DNA from: Paenibacillus_F sp047238265
GTDB taxonomy: Bacteria > Bacillota > Bacilli > Paenibacillales > NBRC-103111
Reading direction: 5' to 3'
Assembly (NCBI RefSeq): GCF_047238265.1
Contig: NZ_JBDFMM010000001.1
Coordinates: forward strand, 3,534,001 to 3,598,000
Length of the DNA: 64,000 bases
Part shown: positions 32,929-42,014 of the stretch, piece by piece
Position numbering within the stretch: position 1 is the first letter of the stretch
How the letters are laid out: each line of letters starts with the position of its first letter
The notes under the pieces: generated by a model
What the model saw: only the letters and a program-made list of their open reading frames with translations
Databases searched by the model: none
What the model was told of the DNA's origin: nothing
Program-made: the position numbers and the translations under genes

Positions 32929-35112
32929 TTGGATAAGAATCAAAGTGCCTATCAAGAAGAACAAAACCGGCTGGACGCCATTCTGACGGACGTCAACCGG
33001 AGACTGGCGGAGCTGCAAGCCGTTCCCGTGTACCGCGGGCCGGATTTCACGGAACAGGCGCTTGAAGCCGTACGCGAAAGCAGCCGCCAGTCACTTGCTT
33101 TGGCATCGGACGAACCTTATTTCGGACGGCTTGACTTTCAGCCTGAACATGCTACCGGAAAGTCCGCTTTATACATCGGCAAGTTCGGCGTCGACGACGA
33201 GAACGGCGGAGAGCCTTCTGTCATCGACTGGCGGGCGCCGATAGCCAGCATGTTCTATTCCTACACCGGCGGAGACGAGAAAGCGGCGTACGAATCTCCC
33301 GACGGTCTTGTCGAAGGTCTCGTATATTTAAAAAGAAACCTCGTCATCCGCAAGCAGATTCTCCAGCGGGTTGTGGACACCTACGACCGGGACAGCGACC
33401 TCCTGTCCGGAGCGGGCGGAGATGAGTTTTTGCTGTACCGTCTCGGCGAGAACAAGGACAACAAGCTGCGCGATATCGTTTCCACGATCCAGGCGGAACA
33501 GGATAAAATTATACGTTCGGCCAAAAACGCGGCTCTTATCATTCAAGGCGTCGCCGGAAGCGGCAAAACGACCGTCGCTCTCCACCGTCTCGCTTTTCTG
33601 CTCTATCAATACCGCGACCAGGTTAAAGCGGAAAATATGATGATTTTCGCTCCGAACTCCATGTTTCTCGATTACATATCCGGGGTTCTCCCCGAGCTTG
33701 GCGTCGGTCACATCCGGCAGAGCACGTTTGCGGATTGGGCCTTGGAGCTTACGGGGGTTTTCTTCCCGCTGGAAAATCCGGCCGACGAAAGTGCCGTCTG
33801 GTTTGCGCTCGGTTCCAAGCGCCCGCCGTTAAACGACGAAGTTTCCGGCCGCTGGAAAGGCTCCGTCGCCTTCCGGGACTTCCTGGAAAGCTGTTTTGAC
33901 GGCTATGCGCGGACCTGTCTTCCGCAGGAGCCTTTTCACCCTTGGGACGGAAAAACGCTCCCCGCCGCTACCATCGGCGTCTGGTATAACGAAGAATACA
34001 AACATCTCCCTCCCGCCAAGCGCAGAGAGCGGGTCGTCGCCCGGATCAAACGATGGATAACGATGGAACTGGACAAGGTCTGGGACGCCAAGCAGAAAAA
34101 AGAACGGAAGACCAAATCGACCCAGCGGCTGAAAGCCTATCTGAAAGGCTGGCCGGAGTTCGATGCGCTGTCTTTCTATAAAGCCGTATTCGATCCCAAG
34201 GCCGGAGCCGCCTGGATGACGGAAGAACTGCGCGGCCGGATTCCCGAAGCCGTCGCGAAAGATACGCTGGCTTCCTTCCGTCGTAAGAAAGTACGCCACG
34301 AAGATCTCCCGGCGCTCGTCTTTATCCATGCTTCCCTTCACGGCATCGAAGGTTCGGAGCGGTTCGACCACGTGGTCATCGACGAAGCGCAGGACGCTTC
34401 TCCGTTCCAGATTGCCGTGCTTGACCAGTATACCCGGCAGCATTCCTTCACCATTCTTGGCGACCTGTCCCAGGGGATTCATGCCTACCGGGGCACGCAG
34501 GACTGGGCCGAGCTCACGTCGCTCTTCGGTGAAGGCGAAACCGCCTATTTCGAACTGGAGCGGAGCTACCGCTCCACGATGGAAATTATCCGTTTCGCAA
34601 ACCATGTGCTCTCCACCGGAGTCGGAGCCGGTCTTCTGGCCGTTCCCGTATTCCGGTCCGGCGAACGGGTCAAGGTGCTCCGGGTAGAGAAGGAGCGGGA
34701 AAGCGCCTTCCTCCGCGAAGCGGTTGAGCGGCTTCTCCGCCGGAACTACGATACGGTGGCGGTCATTACGCGCACCGAAGAAGACGCCGTGCGGCTTCAC
34801 GCGCAGCTCGGAGAGCTGGGGCTTGCGGCGAGCAGAATCACGGCGGACCAGAAGCAGTATGCCGGCGGAGTATCGGTCGTGCCCGTCTACCTGACAAAAG
34901 GGCTGGAGTTCGACGCCGCTATCCTGACGGATGCGGACCCGCTCCGCTACGGCGCCGACGCTCAGGACGCCAAGCTGCTCTACGTGGGCTGTACCCGCGC
35001 CCTGCACGATTTGTGGGTGCTTTACGACGGCGAGCCTTCCCCGCTCGTAAGCGTCGACGATTCCGAGATTGTAACCCGGGAGCTTCCCGGGGAGGACAGC
35101 GCGGATTCGTGA
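32929..35112 (+). CDS. helD: HelD-type RNA polymerase-recycling helicase
   Basis: A 727-residue SF1 (UvrD-like) ATPase that binds RNA polymerase and releases it from nucleic acid. An N-terminal coiled-coil-like segment (residues 5-55), the VIDWRAPIASMFYSY motif near 98-112 typical of HelD, Walker A GVAGSGKT at 207-214, HVVIDEAQDASP (Walker B) and LGDLSQGIHAYRG are all present, plus the late VYLTKGLEFDA. Start is a TTG preceded by AGGGGGT. The length is close to that of Bacillus HelD. No termination signal follows closely; a repeat block comes next. Confidence 0.93.
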   Translation: MDKNQSAYQEEQNRLDAILTDVNRRLAELQAVPVYRGPDFTEQALEAVRESSRQSLALASDEPYFGRLDFQPEHATGKSALYIGKFGVDDENGGEPSVIDWRAPIASMFYSYTGGDEKAAYESPDGLVEGLVYLKRNLVIRKQILQRVVDTYDRDSDLLSGAGGDEFLLYRLGENKDNKLRDIVSTIQAEQDKIIRSAKNAALIIQGVAGSGKTTVALHRLAFLLYQYRDQVKAENMMIFAPNSMFLDYISGVLPELGVGHIRQSTFADWALELTGVFFPLENPADESAVWFALGSKRPPLNDEVSGRWKGSVAFRDFLESCFDGYARTCLPQEPFHPWDGKTLPAATIGVWYNEEYKHLPPAKRRERVVARIKRWITMELDKVWDAKQKKERKTKSTQRLKAYLKGWPEFDALSFYKAVFDPKAGAAWMTEELRGRIPEAVAKDTLASFRRKKVRHEDLPALVFIHASLHGIEGSERFDHVVIDEAQDASPFQIAVLDQYTRQHSFTILGDLSQGIHAYRGTQDWAELTSLFGEGETAYFELERSYRSTMEIIRFANHVLSTGVGAGLLAVPVFRSGERVKVLRVEKERESAFLREAVERLLRRNYDTVAVITRTEEDAVRLHAQLGELGLAASRITADQKQYAGGVSVVPVYLTKGLEFDAAILTDADPLRYGADAQDAKLLYVGCTRALHDLWVLYDGEPSPLVSVDDSEIVTRELPGEDSADS

Positions 35113-35218
35113 GGCGGCTAAGCCCGGCGAGGCCGGCTTTCACCGCGTCGGCAAATACACGACGCTGCGAAAGCCCACAGGCACCGATGCGATCTAGATG
35201 CGCATGCTGGCAGGGCCT

Positions 35219-35439
35219 GTGCGGTCCTGACGTGAATAACGGCGTGCGCCCGAGCGGCCATCCACGCACGCATACGTCCCGATGCGCCCTTCGCACGCAT
35301 GCTGGCAGGTGCCGGTGCAGCCCCTCTCGTGAAGCCCGGCAGGCGCTCGTGCGGTCCTCCCGTGAATGACGTCGTGCGTTCGAGCGACCTTCCACGCACG
35401 CATACGTCCCGATGGGACCTTCACGCGCTTGCTGGCAGG
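35219..35439. repeat. degenerate GC-rich direct repeat (two 91-bp copies)
   Basis: Copies at 35219-35309 and 35349-35439 begin GTGCGGTCCT, share CCACGCACGCATACGTCCCG in the middle and end GCTGGCAGG; a partial copy of the end (GCATGCTGGCAGG) occurs at 35202-35214. Identity about 80 percent by eye. The two copies are separated by a 39-bp unique stretch. The rest of the 484-bp gap 35113-35596 holds a terminator and no other feature I can support. Confidence 0.75.
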
Positions 35440-35472
35440 CGAAGACCACATCGGTGCCGAAATGCGCATAAA

Positions 35473-35521
35473 AAAACAGGCTGTTTACCCGTCCCGCGGA
35501 CCGGTAAACAGCCTGTTTTTC
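35473..35521. terminator. bidirectional terminator
   Basis: A 17-bp perfect stem AAAACAGGCTGTTTACC / GGTAAACAGCCTGTTTT with a 13-base loop; T-runs follow on both strands. It separates the HelD side from the converging DegV genes. Confidence 0.9.
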
Positions 35522-35596
35522 TTTCCGTGCCTATGTGAAGCGGCGGACACATTCCGAGTCCGCAAACAGGATAAACCTCCTTATCCCGCCTGCTTG

Positions 35597-36445
35597 TCAG
35601 CAGCTGATCAGGATGCCGCCCTCTCCCGCGTAGGTGCCGATAACCGGCCCCATCTCGGTGATGACGACCTGTCCGAACGGGAATAGCCGCAGCAGCTGAT
35701 CTCTCACGTCCCGGGCCCGGTCCTCGCAGTTGCTGTGGGCAATGCCGAGGATGCACCTCTCCAGATCGTGCCGGGTTTCGCTCACTTTCTCGCTCACCCG
35801 TTCGATCAGACGCTTGATCGCATTCTGGGTCCCGCGCACTTTCTCGAAAGGCTCCAGGGTGCCCTCTTCGCTCGCTTTCATGATCTGCTTGATGTTCAGC
35901 ACGGAAGCCACCGCACCGCGGACGCGGTCGAGGCGGCCTCCTTTTATGACATTTTCAAGCGTGTCCAGGAAAAAATACGTATGATGGCTTTTGACTTCTT
36001 CCTTCATCCGGGCCGTCAGCTCTTCGAACGGCATGCCTTCTTTCGCAAACTTGGCCGCTTTTACGGCAAGAAGGCCTTGTCCGAGAGAAGCCGTGCGGGA
36101 ATCCAGCACTTCAATCCGGCCGGCGTAACCTTCCTCCATAAGCTGTTCTCTTGCCATGAGGGCATGATGATAGGTACTGCTTAGATTAGACGAAACAGAG
36201 ACTACCAGAATGTCACTTTGTGAAGCCTTGCGGTACTCTTCCATAAAAGTATGCGGGGCGGGGCTAGCCGTCTGAGGAAGCTTGGGCTCCTGCCTCATCA
36301 GCTCATAGAATAATGTTCTGCTCATGTCTGAAGTCATTTCCTTGTCGCCGAAACGGACGATCAGGGGAACGACTGTGATGTCTAATTCACGGGCCAGCTC
36401 CTGAGGCAAATCGGAAGTTCCATCCGTAATAATCTTGATCGTCAA
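35597..36445 (-). CDS. DegV-family fatty-acid-binding protein (FakB type), copy 1
   Basis: A 282-residue protein that binds one fatty acid between two domains, as FakB partners of fatty-acid kinase FakA do. Typical elements: the start IKIITDGTSDLPQELARELDI, SVSSNLSSTYHHALMAR near 85-100 and DSRTASLGQGLL near 115, later RLDRVRGAVASVLNIKQI and IGTYAGEGGI at the end. Start TTG with GAGGG 6 bases before. It follows a second degV gene by 15 bp. FakA is not visible in this window. Confidence 0.9.
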   Translation of the reverse strand: MTIKIITDGTSDLPQELARELDITVVPLIVRFGDKEMTSDMSRTLFYELMRQEPKLPQTASPAPHTFMEEYRKASQSDILVVSVSSNLSSTYHHALMAREQLMEEGYAGRIEVLDSRTASLGQGLLAVKAAKFAKEGMPFEELTARMKEEVKSHHTYFFLDTLENVIKGGRLDRVRGAVASVLNIKQIMKASEEGTLEPFEKVRGTQNAIKRLIERVSEKVSETRHDLERCILGIAHSNCEDRARDVRDQLLRLFPFGQVVITEMGPVIGTYAGEGGILISC

Positions 36446-36460
36446 GAAGTACCCTCATTT

Positions 36461-37309
36461 CTAAGATTTAATAAATACGATGCCCACTGTCTGAGGACCG
36501 CAATGGCTCGAAACCACACATCCGGTCTCCGTAATTTCAATCCGTTTGACATCCGTTTCCTGCAGCAGGCGGGCCCGTACTAGCTCCGCTTCCTCCTGCG
36601 CCATGGAATGTGTCACGAACAGGACATCCGGGTCCATCCCGTGCTTGAAAGCCAGCGCGTTGTCCACCAGCTGTTCGAGCGCTTTCTCCCTCTTACCACG
36701 CACTTTGGAAGTTAGAATCATGGAACCGTCCTTGACCTGCACGACCGGGCGGATTTTCAGCAGACTCCCGAAAAAAGCCTGTACACTCGTACAGCGGCCG
36801 CCTTTATGCAAATAATCCAGCGTATCGATAATGAATTCCGTACTCACCTTAGGAATAAACGATCTTACCATGGCCTCGATCTCCGCCGCACTGTGTCCCT
36901 GCTTCGCCGCTTCCACGGCTTTGCAGATCAGAATGCCGATGCCGGTAGCCAGGTTGCGGGAATCGATGACGGTTACCCGGCCTTCCGGAAAGAGATCGGA
37001 CGTTAATACGGCATTCTGATAAGTCGAAGAAACTTCCGAAGAAAGCCCGATATAGACGATATCGGAACCCTGCTCGATATGAGGCCGGAACGCTCTCTCG
37101 AAGTCGGCCGGCGACGGAGCCGCTGTCTTGGGCAACTTGCCCGACTGTTCGACTTTCCTGTACAAAACCTCTGGTGTGATATCCACCCCATCACGGTACG
37201 AGTCGTCGCCGAAGACGACATAAAGGGGAACTACGCCAATTTCGTTTTCCTTCAAATATTGCGGATTTAAATCATTCGTGCTGTCCGTAAAAATTTTAAT
37301 CGGCGCCAC
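36461..37309 (-). CDS. DegV-family fatty-acid-binding protein (FakB type), copy 2
   Basis: A 282-residue paralogue of the adjacent DegV gene, with APIKIFTDSTNDLNPQYLKENEI at the start, IGLSSEVSSTYQNAVL, DSRNLATGIGILI and a closing SHCGPQTVGIVF. The pair probably have different fatty-acid preferences, as seen for other FakB paralogues. Start is a GTG with GGGAGG 7 bases upstream; an extension to 37390 overlaps the upstream ABC gene and is not needed. Located 43 bp downstream of an amino-acid transporter ATPase gene on the same strand. Confidence 0.9.
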   Translation of the reverse strand: MAPIKIFTDSTNDLNPQYLKENEIGVVPLYVVFGDDSYRDGVDITPEVLYRKVEQSGKLPKTAAPSPADFERAFRPHIEQGSDIVYIGLSSEVSSTYQNAVLTSDLFPEGRVTVIDSRNLATGIGILICKAVEAAKQGHSAAEIEAMVRSFIPKVSTEFIIDTLDYLHKGGRCTSVQAFFGSLLKIRPVVQVKDGSMILTSKVRGKREKALEQLVDNALAFKHGMDPDVLFVTHSMAQEEAELVRARLLQETDVKRIEITETGCVVSSHCGPQTVGIVFIKS

Positions 37310-37352
37310 GAGACTTCCTCCCTGCTCTCCAGTAACGATATCAAGTTCTCTC

Positions 37353-38075
37353 TTAAAGCACCTTGCCCAGGAATTCCTTCGTCCGGGCATGCTGCGGATT
37401 CGAGAATACTTCTTCCGGGCGGCCCTGCTCGACGATTACGCCTCCGTCCATAAAGACGACGCGGTCGCCCACTTCCCGGGCAAATCCCATTTCATGCGTA
37501 ACGACGACCATGGTCATGCCGTCTTTAGCCAGCTTTTTCATGACGTCGAGCACCTCGCCGACCATCTCGGGATCAAGCGCGGAGGTGGGCTCGTCGAACA
37601 GCATGACGTCGGGGGACATCGCAAGCGCGCGCGCGATCGCGATCCGCTGCTTTTGTCCTCCGGACAGCTGGGCCGGATACGCGTCGGCTTTTTCCGCCAA
37701 ACCTACTTTACGGAGCAGATCGGCCGCGGTTTCATTCGCCGCGCTCACCGACATTTTTTTCAGCTTGCGCGGAGCAAGCGTAATATTGTCTTTGACCGAC
37801 AGATGCGGGAACAGGTTGAACTGCTGGAACACCATGCCCATCTTCTGACGGACCGAATTAATATCCGTTTTCTTGTTCGTGATGGAAATGCCCTCGAAGA
37901 GAATTTCGCCGTCGGTCGGCACCTCCAGCAGGTTGAGACAGCGCAGGAATGTGCTTTTGCCCGAGCCGGAAGGCCCGATGACAACGACGACCTCGCCTTT
38001 TTCGATCTCGATGTCGATTCCGTTCAGCACGTTTAACTTACCGAAATGTTTATGAAGATTCGTGATTTTAAGCAT
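37353..38075 (-). CDS. polar amino-acid ABC transporter ATPase (GlnQ-like)
   Basis: A 240-residue cytoplasmic ATPase with Walker A GPSGSGKST near 34-42, the ABC signature LSGGQKQRIAIARAL near 135-149, Walker B VMLFDEPTSALD near 155-166 and switch His in VVTHEMGFA. This is the GlnQ/HisP class that energises polar amino-acid uptake. Its start overlaps the permease stop region by 8 bp. It is the last gene of the SBP-permease-ATPase operon. Confidence 0.93.
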   Translation of the reverse strand: MLKITNLHKHFGKLNVLNGIDIEIEKGEVVVVIGPSGSGKSTFLRCLNLLEVPTDGEILFEGISITNKKTDINSVRQKMGMVFQQFNLFPHLSVKDNITLAPRKLKKMSVSAANETAADLLRKVGLAEKADAYPAQLSGGQKQRIAIARALAMSPDVMLFDEPTSALDPEMVGEVLDVMKKLAKDGMTMVVVTHEMGFAREVGDRVVFMDGGVIVEQGRPEEVFSNPQHARTKEFLGKVL

Positions 38076-38757
38076 TCGATTTCGTCAGCCTCCTTTCGAG
38101 CATTCCGACGAGCTTGGACAGCGTCAGGGTGATAGCCAGATAAATAAAAGCGGCGATGATCAGCGGTTCGAACGGAAGCGACAGGCTTCCTTTGACCGTA
38201 TCCGCGTTAAACATCAGTTCATTGAGGCCGATAACCGATACGATCGAGGTTTCTTTGATAACGACGACCAGCTCGTTGCCGAGCGCCGGAAGCACGGTGC
38301 GGAACGCCTGCGGAATCACGACGAGACGCATCGCCATCCATGGCTTCATCCCGAGGGAACGGGCCGCTTCCATCTGCCCTTTGTCCACGGACTGGATGCC
38401 CGCGCGCATAATTTCAGCCACATAGGCCGTGCTGTTGAGTCCGAGTGTAATGACGGCTGCGGTAAACTCCCCGCCGTACTCCTCCAGAAACGGGAACGGA
38501 GGGAAATGAAAGTCCGGGATAAACTGCGGCAGCGCATAATAGACGAGGAAAATCTGAATAATGATCGGCGTTCCCCGGAAAAACTCGATATACGCGGTAG
38601 CCAGCCACCGGAGCGGCCAAATACCCGACAAACGGAGCAGGCTCATCCCTGTTCCGAAAATAGCGCCCAAAATGACGGTAATCACGGACAGAAGAAGCGT
38701 GACCTTCGTTCCGTCCACAAAATAATGCCCGTATTCGTTTAAAAATGAAAAATTCAT
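38068..38757 (-). CDS. polar amino-acid ABC transporter permease (HisM/GlnP type)
   Basis: A 229-residue membrane protein of the HisMQ class with about five helices. It opens with YGHYFVDGTKVTLLLSVITVILG, contains the family stretch EFFRGTPIIIQIFLVYYALPQ near residues 60-82, and the EAA loop AARSLGMKPWMAMRLVVIPQAFR near 136-158 that contacts the ATPase. It should work as a homodimer because only one permease gene is present in this operon. Preceded by a strong intercistronic hairpin. Confidence 0.93.
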   Translation of the reverse strand: MNFSFLNEYGHYFVDGTKVTLLLSVITVILGAIFGTGMSLLRLSGIWPLRWLATAYIEFFRGTPIIIQIFLVYYALPQFIPDFHFPPFPFLEEYGGEFTAAVITLGLNSTAYVAEIMRAGIQSVDKGQMEAARSLGMKPWMAMRLVVIPQAFRTVLPALGNELVVVIKETSIVSVIGLNELMFNADTVKGSLSLPFEPLIIAAFIYLAITLTLSKLVGMLERRLTKSNA

Positions 38758-38843
38758 GGGCTGTTAACTCCTCCTTAAGTGCGGATGGACACCGCTAATT
38801 ATACAATTTCTATACACCATGTGACCATCCCTGAAAAAAGAAA

Positions 38844-38865
38844 ATAGCGGAGGGTTCTCCGCTAT
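38844..38865 (-). terminator. intercistronic terminator/attenuator between SBP and permease genes
   Basis: A perfect 9-bp stem ATAGCGGAG / CTCCGCTAT with a 4-base loop followed on the minus strand by TTTTCTTTTTTC. Located 40 bp after the SBP stop inside the operon, it would let most transcripts stop after the binding-protein gene, giving the usual excess of SBP over permease. Confidence 0.8.
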
Positions 38866-38904
38866 CTCGCATTCCTTGCAGTTACCGGTCCGATAACCCT
38901 TTGC

Positions 38905-39720
38905 TTACTCGGCTTCCACCTGACTGGAGGCTTCGGTTACGAACTGCTCGATCTTCTTCTCGGCGATCAGACGGTCGATCGTCTTGTTCACCAGGTCGAT
39001 CTTGTCCTGGCTGCCTTTCTTGAAAGCAACCGCGGAACCGGCTTCTTCAACCGTCGGTGTCGCTTCGGCAATCACGATGCTCTTGTCGCGGCTTACGTGG
39101 GAAGTCGCAACCGGAAGCTCGATAATCGCGGCATCGGCATTTTTGTTTTTCAGCTCAAGCACGATGTCGGTAATTTTGCTTAGTGTTTTGATTTTGGCGT
39201 CTTTGATTTGTTCTTTGGCTACCGTTTCTTGAATGGAAGCTTTCTGAACGACGATCCGCTTGCCTGCCAGGCTGTCCATCGTCTTGTACTTGTCCTTGTC
39301 TTCCGCGCGTACCACGATCATCTGTTTGGCGGTGTAATACGTTTTGGAGAAATCGACGTTCTTCTTGCGCTCTTCGGTAGGCGTCATTCCGGAAAGGATC
39401 ATATCCACGTTGCCGGATTGAAGCGCCGGAAGCAGACCGTCGAACTTCATGTCCTTGATTTCCAGCTCGGCGCCCATGTCCTTCGCGATTTCTTTCGCGA
39501 TCATGATATCGAAGCCGATGATTTCGTCTTTGCCGTTCGTCGATTTGTGGAATTCATACGGCGGGTAATCCGCGCTCGTACCCAGGATAAGCTTCTTGGC
39601 CGGTGCCGTCGTTTGGGCGCCTCCGGCTGCGTCTTTCGGTGCTTCGGTTTTTTTGCCGCATGCAGCTATGAGGCTCATAGTCAGTACAAGGGCGATAAGT
39701 GTCAGTCCCCATTTTTTCAT
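38905..39720 (-). CDS. polar amino-acid substrate-binding lipoprotein
   Basis: A 271-residue lipoprotein; lipobox IAAC with Cys21, followed by a charged tether. The SBP_bac_3 domain begins LILGTSADYPPYEFH and contains ITGFDIMIAKEIA-like (EIIGFDIMIAKEIAKDM), MTPTEERKKNVDFSKTYYTAKQ and the characteristic DGLLPALQSGNVDMILSGM. This fold binds glutamine, glutamate, arginine, cystine or related amino acids; the ligand cannot be called. First gene of the operon, with its own sigma-A promoter about 70 bp upstream. Confidence 0.92.
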   Translation of the reverse strand: MKKWGLTLIALVLTMSLIAACGKKTEAPKDAAGGAQTTAPAKKLILGTSADYPPYEFHKSTNGKDEIIGFDIMIAKEIAKDMGAELEIKDMKFDGLLPALQSGNVDMILSGMTPTEERKKNVDFSKTYYTAKQMIVVRAEDKDKYKTMDSLAGKRIVVQKASIQETVAKEQIKDAKIKTLSKITDIVLELKNKNADAAIIELPVATSHVSRDKSIVIAEATPTVEEAGSAVAFKKGSQDKIDLVNKTIDRLIAEKKIEQFVTEASSQVEAE

Positions 39721-39786
39721 GTCATGTGCTCCTTTTATGCAAAGTGGTTTATTAACGCAAGGTCAATTCGAAAAAGAACATGACTT

Positions 39787-39815
39787 AGTATACCGAAATC
39801 GCTTCTTTTATGCAA
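39787..39815 (-). promoter_or_regulatory. sigma-A promoter of the amino-acid SBP operon
   Basis: On the minus strand TTGCAT (-35) is followed by a 17-bp spacer and TATACT (-10), 67 bp upstream of the SBP start. Just beyond it in the 39721-40046 gap are two inverted repeats, AACCTG / CAGGTT at 39859-39880 and GTTCC / GGAAC at 39922-39940, possible operators for this or the divergent gene; nothing else was seen there. Confidence 0.75.
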
Positions 39816-40046
39816 GATGCTTTATGAAAATGCTCCATCTGCCGTATATAGGGCATTAAACCTGTATATTTATGCAGGTTCTGAGCCTTCGGATTTACAC
39901 GGAAGGAGCCATTGGTTAAAAGTTCCATATAAATAGGAACAAACACGGGTAAATAACATTGAAGGGCTTTGTCGAGGAAAGGCGTCTAAGTAAACATGAG
40001 CCAGTAAATTGGGCACACAGTCCCGGATAGCTTGGAGGAAATACTT

Positions 40047-40682
40047 ATGGAATATTCACCGCGCGAAGAAGTCGCGAACGCCGTTTCACATGGAATCGGC
40101 ACCCTGCTGAGCATAGCCGCTCTCGTTCTTCTCGTCATGCAGGCCACCACCTACGGAAACACCTGGCATATCGTCAGCTTCAGCATTTTCGGCATTTCGC
40201 TGATTCTGCTTTACCTCTGCTCCACACTCGTTCACAGCGCTCCCGGAGGGAAGCTGAAGGACATTTTCGAGATTATGGACCATTCCGCCATCTATGTACT
40301 GATCGCCGGCTCCTATACCCCCTTTATGCTCGTTACGCTGCGGGGTGTGCTGGGATGGACCCTGCTCGGCATCGTCTGGGGGCTGGCTCTTCTCGGCATC
40401 GTGCTGAAAATTTTCTTCGTCAAAAGATTTATCGTCCTCTCGACGGTATGCTACATCGGCATGGGCTGGCTGATCGTACTGGCCATCAAGCCGCTGGCCG
40501 AGCATTTGTCGGCAAACGGCCTCATCTGGCTGGTGGCGGGCGGTCTGCTTTACACGGTCGGAACGGTGTTCTACCTGTGGCGGCGCATTCCTTACCACCA
40601 TGCGATCTGGCATTCGTTCGTACTCGGTGGCAGCGTCTGCCACTTCTTCGCCGTAATGCAGGTCCTGCCCGTCCCCGCGTAA
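40047..40682 (+). CDS. TrhA/hemolysin III-type membrane protein (PAQR family)
   Basis: A 211-residue protein with seven membrane helices. It begins SPREEVANAVSHGIGTLLSIAAL, with the conserved SHGIG histidine; HSAPGGKLKDIFEIMDHSAIYVLIAGSYTP at about 67-96 holds the other metal ligand His; YHHAIWHSFVLGGSVCHFFAV at the end completes the set (H-x3-H). The family relates to adiponectin receptors and includes YqfA/TrhA, linked to membrane-fluidity homeostasis. GGAGG lies 8 bases before the ATG. Divergent from the SBP operon. Confidence 0.88.
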   Translation: MEYSPREEVANAVSHGIGTLLSIAALVLLVMQATTYGNTWHIVSFSIFGISLILLYLCSTLVHSAPGGKLKDIFEIMDHSAIYVLIAGSYTPFMLVTLRGVLGWTLLGIVWGLALLGIVLKIFFVKRFIVLSTVCYIGMGWLIVLAIKPLAEHLSANGLIWLVAGGLLYTVGTVFYLWRRIPYHHAIWHSFVLGGSVCHFFAVMQVLPVPA

Positions 40683-40739
40683 ACCCCAGCGAATCCCGGA
40701 GGGGACGCCGCGCCGCTGCGCGACAGCCGGCCGGGCGAA

Positions 40740-40776
40740 AAAAAACAGTGAGGCAGCCGCTTCACTGTTTTTTTAA
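40740..40776. terminator. bidirectional terminator
   Basis: A stem AAAACAGTGA / TCACTGTTTT with a 10-base loop and T-runs on both strands separates TrhA from the converging SGNH esterase gene. Confidence 0.85.
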
Positions 40777-41423
40777 TGCCCGCCTCCGGTCAGGGAAGCG
40801 AGCGGGACGCTCTGCGCGATGCACTCCGCGATCCGCTTGTAACCTTCCGCGTTCGGGTGAAAAAGATCGTCGGATAGGAGGCGGCTCTCCGCTCCCTTAA
40901 AAGCCGGATACACATCCACGTAGCGCACCGTGCGGGACTGGAGCCGGACCATCTGCCCGTTGAAGCGCTTGATCCAGAATTCCGCCTCCGGCAGCATGGA
41001 AATCGGATTGTACAATCCGACGAGGATCACAAGCGGCAGCTTCCCGTCCGGACCCGGATGCTGGGTATAACGCACGATCTGGCGCAGGTTGCCTCCGAAC
41101 GTACGCAGGCTGCGCTTCAGCACGCCCGTGTCGCGGCTTTTCAGATAAGGCATGGCCGAACGGATGAGATCGTTCCCCCCGGCCGTAATCGTGACGATGT
41201 CCGCGGTCACCAGCCCCCTCCGCAAATCGCCTTCATTGCGCAAGTATTGCAGCAGCTCGCCCGATGTGGCGCCGTTCGTACCGGCATTGCGCAGGCTTAC
41301 GCTGCGCCCGAGCGCAGCTTCTGCCATGCCCCGGTATCTTGCGGTGAAACCTTCCCGCGCCGGATCGCCCGTACCGACGGTCAGCGAATCTCCGAACGCG
41401 ATGTAGCGTAATGCTCTTCCCAT
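40773..41423 (-). CDS. SGNH/GDSL-type esterase
   Basis: A 216-residue serine esterase without signal peptide. Block I is FGDSL with Ser13, block III ITAGGNDL contains the oxyanion Asn, and block V DDLFHPNAEGY carries the Asp and His of the triad. Lipase-GDSL members in Bacilli include YpmR-type enzymes acting on acyl esters; no substrate assigned. Its last codons overlap the terminator at 40740. The start ATG has GGAGGGG ahead. Confidence 0.88.
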   Translation of the reverse strand: MGRALRYIAFGDSLTVGTGDPAREGFTARYRGMAEAALGRSVSLRNAGTNGATSGELLQYLRNEGDLRRGLVTADIVTITAGGNDLIRSAMPYLKSRDTGVLKRSLRTFGGNLRQIVRYTQHPGPDGKLPLVILVGLYNPISMLPEAEFWIKRFNGQMVRLQSRTVRYVDVYPAFKGAESRLLSDDLFHPNAEGYKRIAECIAQSVPLASLTGGGH

Positions 41424-41493
41424 GGCGGCCCCTCCTGTCGCATGCGTCTGTAAGACAGTATATTCCGGAGCCGGCCTCCCGGTCTCATCTTTT

Positions 41494-41805
41494 CTAGCTT
41501 AAAAGTAGAGAATCCATCTCCGCAGAGCAGTGCTCTTCGAGAAAACGGGCAATCTTCTCCTTCTCGCCCGGGGTAAACTGGTATTCGCAGTCGCAGCCTT
41601 CATCCAGCAGGATGATCTGAACGACCGTTCCCCTAAGATTGCAGATCACGTACACGCTGGGCTCGTGAAGCTCCTCCGGCAGGGTCTCGCCCTCTTCAGG
41701 GCTAAGAGACAAATGAATGTCCAGCCACTGTCCTCTGCGCTCGACTTCTTGGCAGGCCAATGTAAAGCGGTGATCCCGCCAATCGTCCGATCCGTATTTA
41801 TTCAT
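41494..41805 (-). CDS. hypothetical acidic protein (103 aa)
   Basis: A 103-residue soluble protein with many Glu and a central CDCEYQFTPGEKEKIARFLEEHC with three cysteines that might bind metal or form disulfides. I recognise no family. The ribosome site AGAAGGAGG at 6 bases is excellent, and the amino-acid usage is natural. Convergent with nothing close; 71 bp from the SGNH gene on the same strand, so possibly co-transcribed. Confidence 0.65.
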   Translation of the reverse strand: MNKYGSDDWRDHRFTLACQEVERRGQWLDIHLSLSPEEGETLPEELHEPSVYVICNLRGTVVQIILLDEGCDCEYQFTPGEKEKIARFLEEHCSAEMDSLLLS

Positions 41806-42014
41806 AAATATCCTCCTTCTGGGCTATGTAAACATCCGCTTTATGGAATCTTTGTACGTTTGTGCGTAAAATGCGGGCTTTGCGCTTTCCGTGCTTTATT
41901 GTAACGCAAAGACGCCGGAAGTGGTAGCGGGTCCGAGTTTGTATTACAATGGACTTACATCCGAAAGATAACGACGGGGCGCCGCCCCTATCACTTTACA
42001 TAAGGAGAACGCCC

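Noticed and set aside
35219..35439. CRISPR array
   Set aside because: Only two long copies with one spacer-length gap, no short exact repeats and no cas genes.
35118..35470. Overlapping minus-strand frames in the repeat block after helD
   Set aside because: They contain repeated Arg/His peptides from the DNA repeat, have no ribosome site and shift frame between copies.
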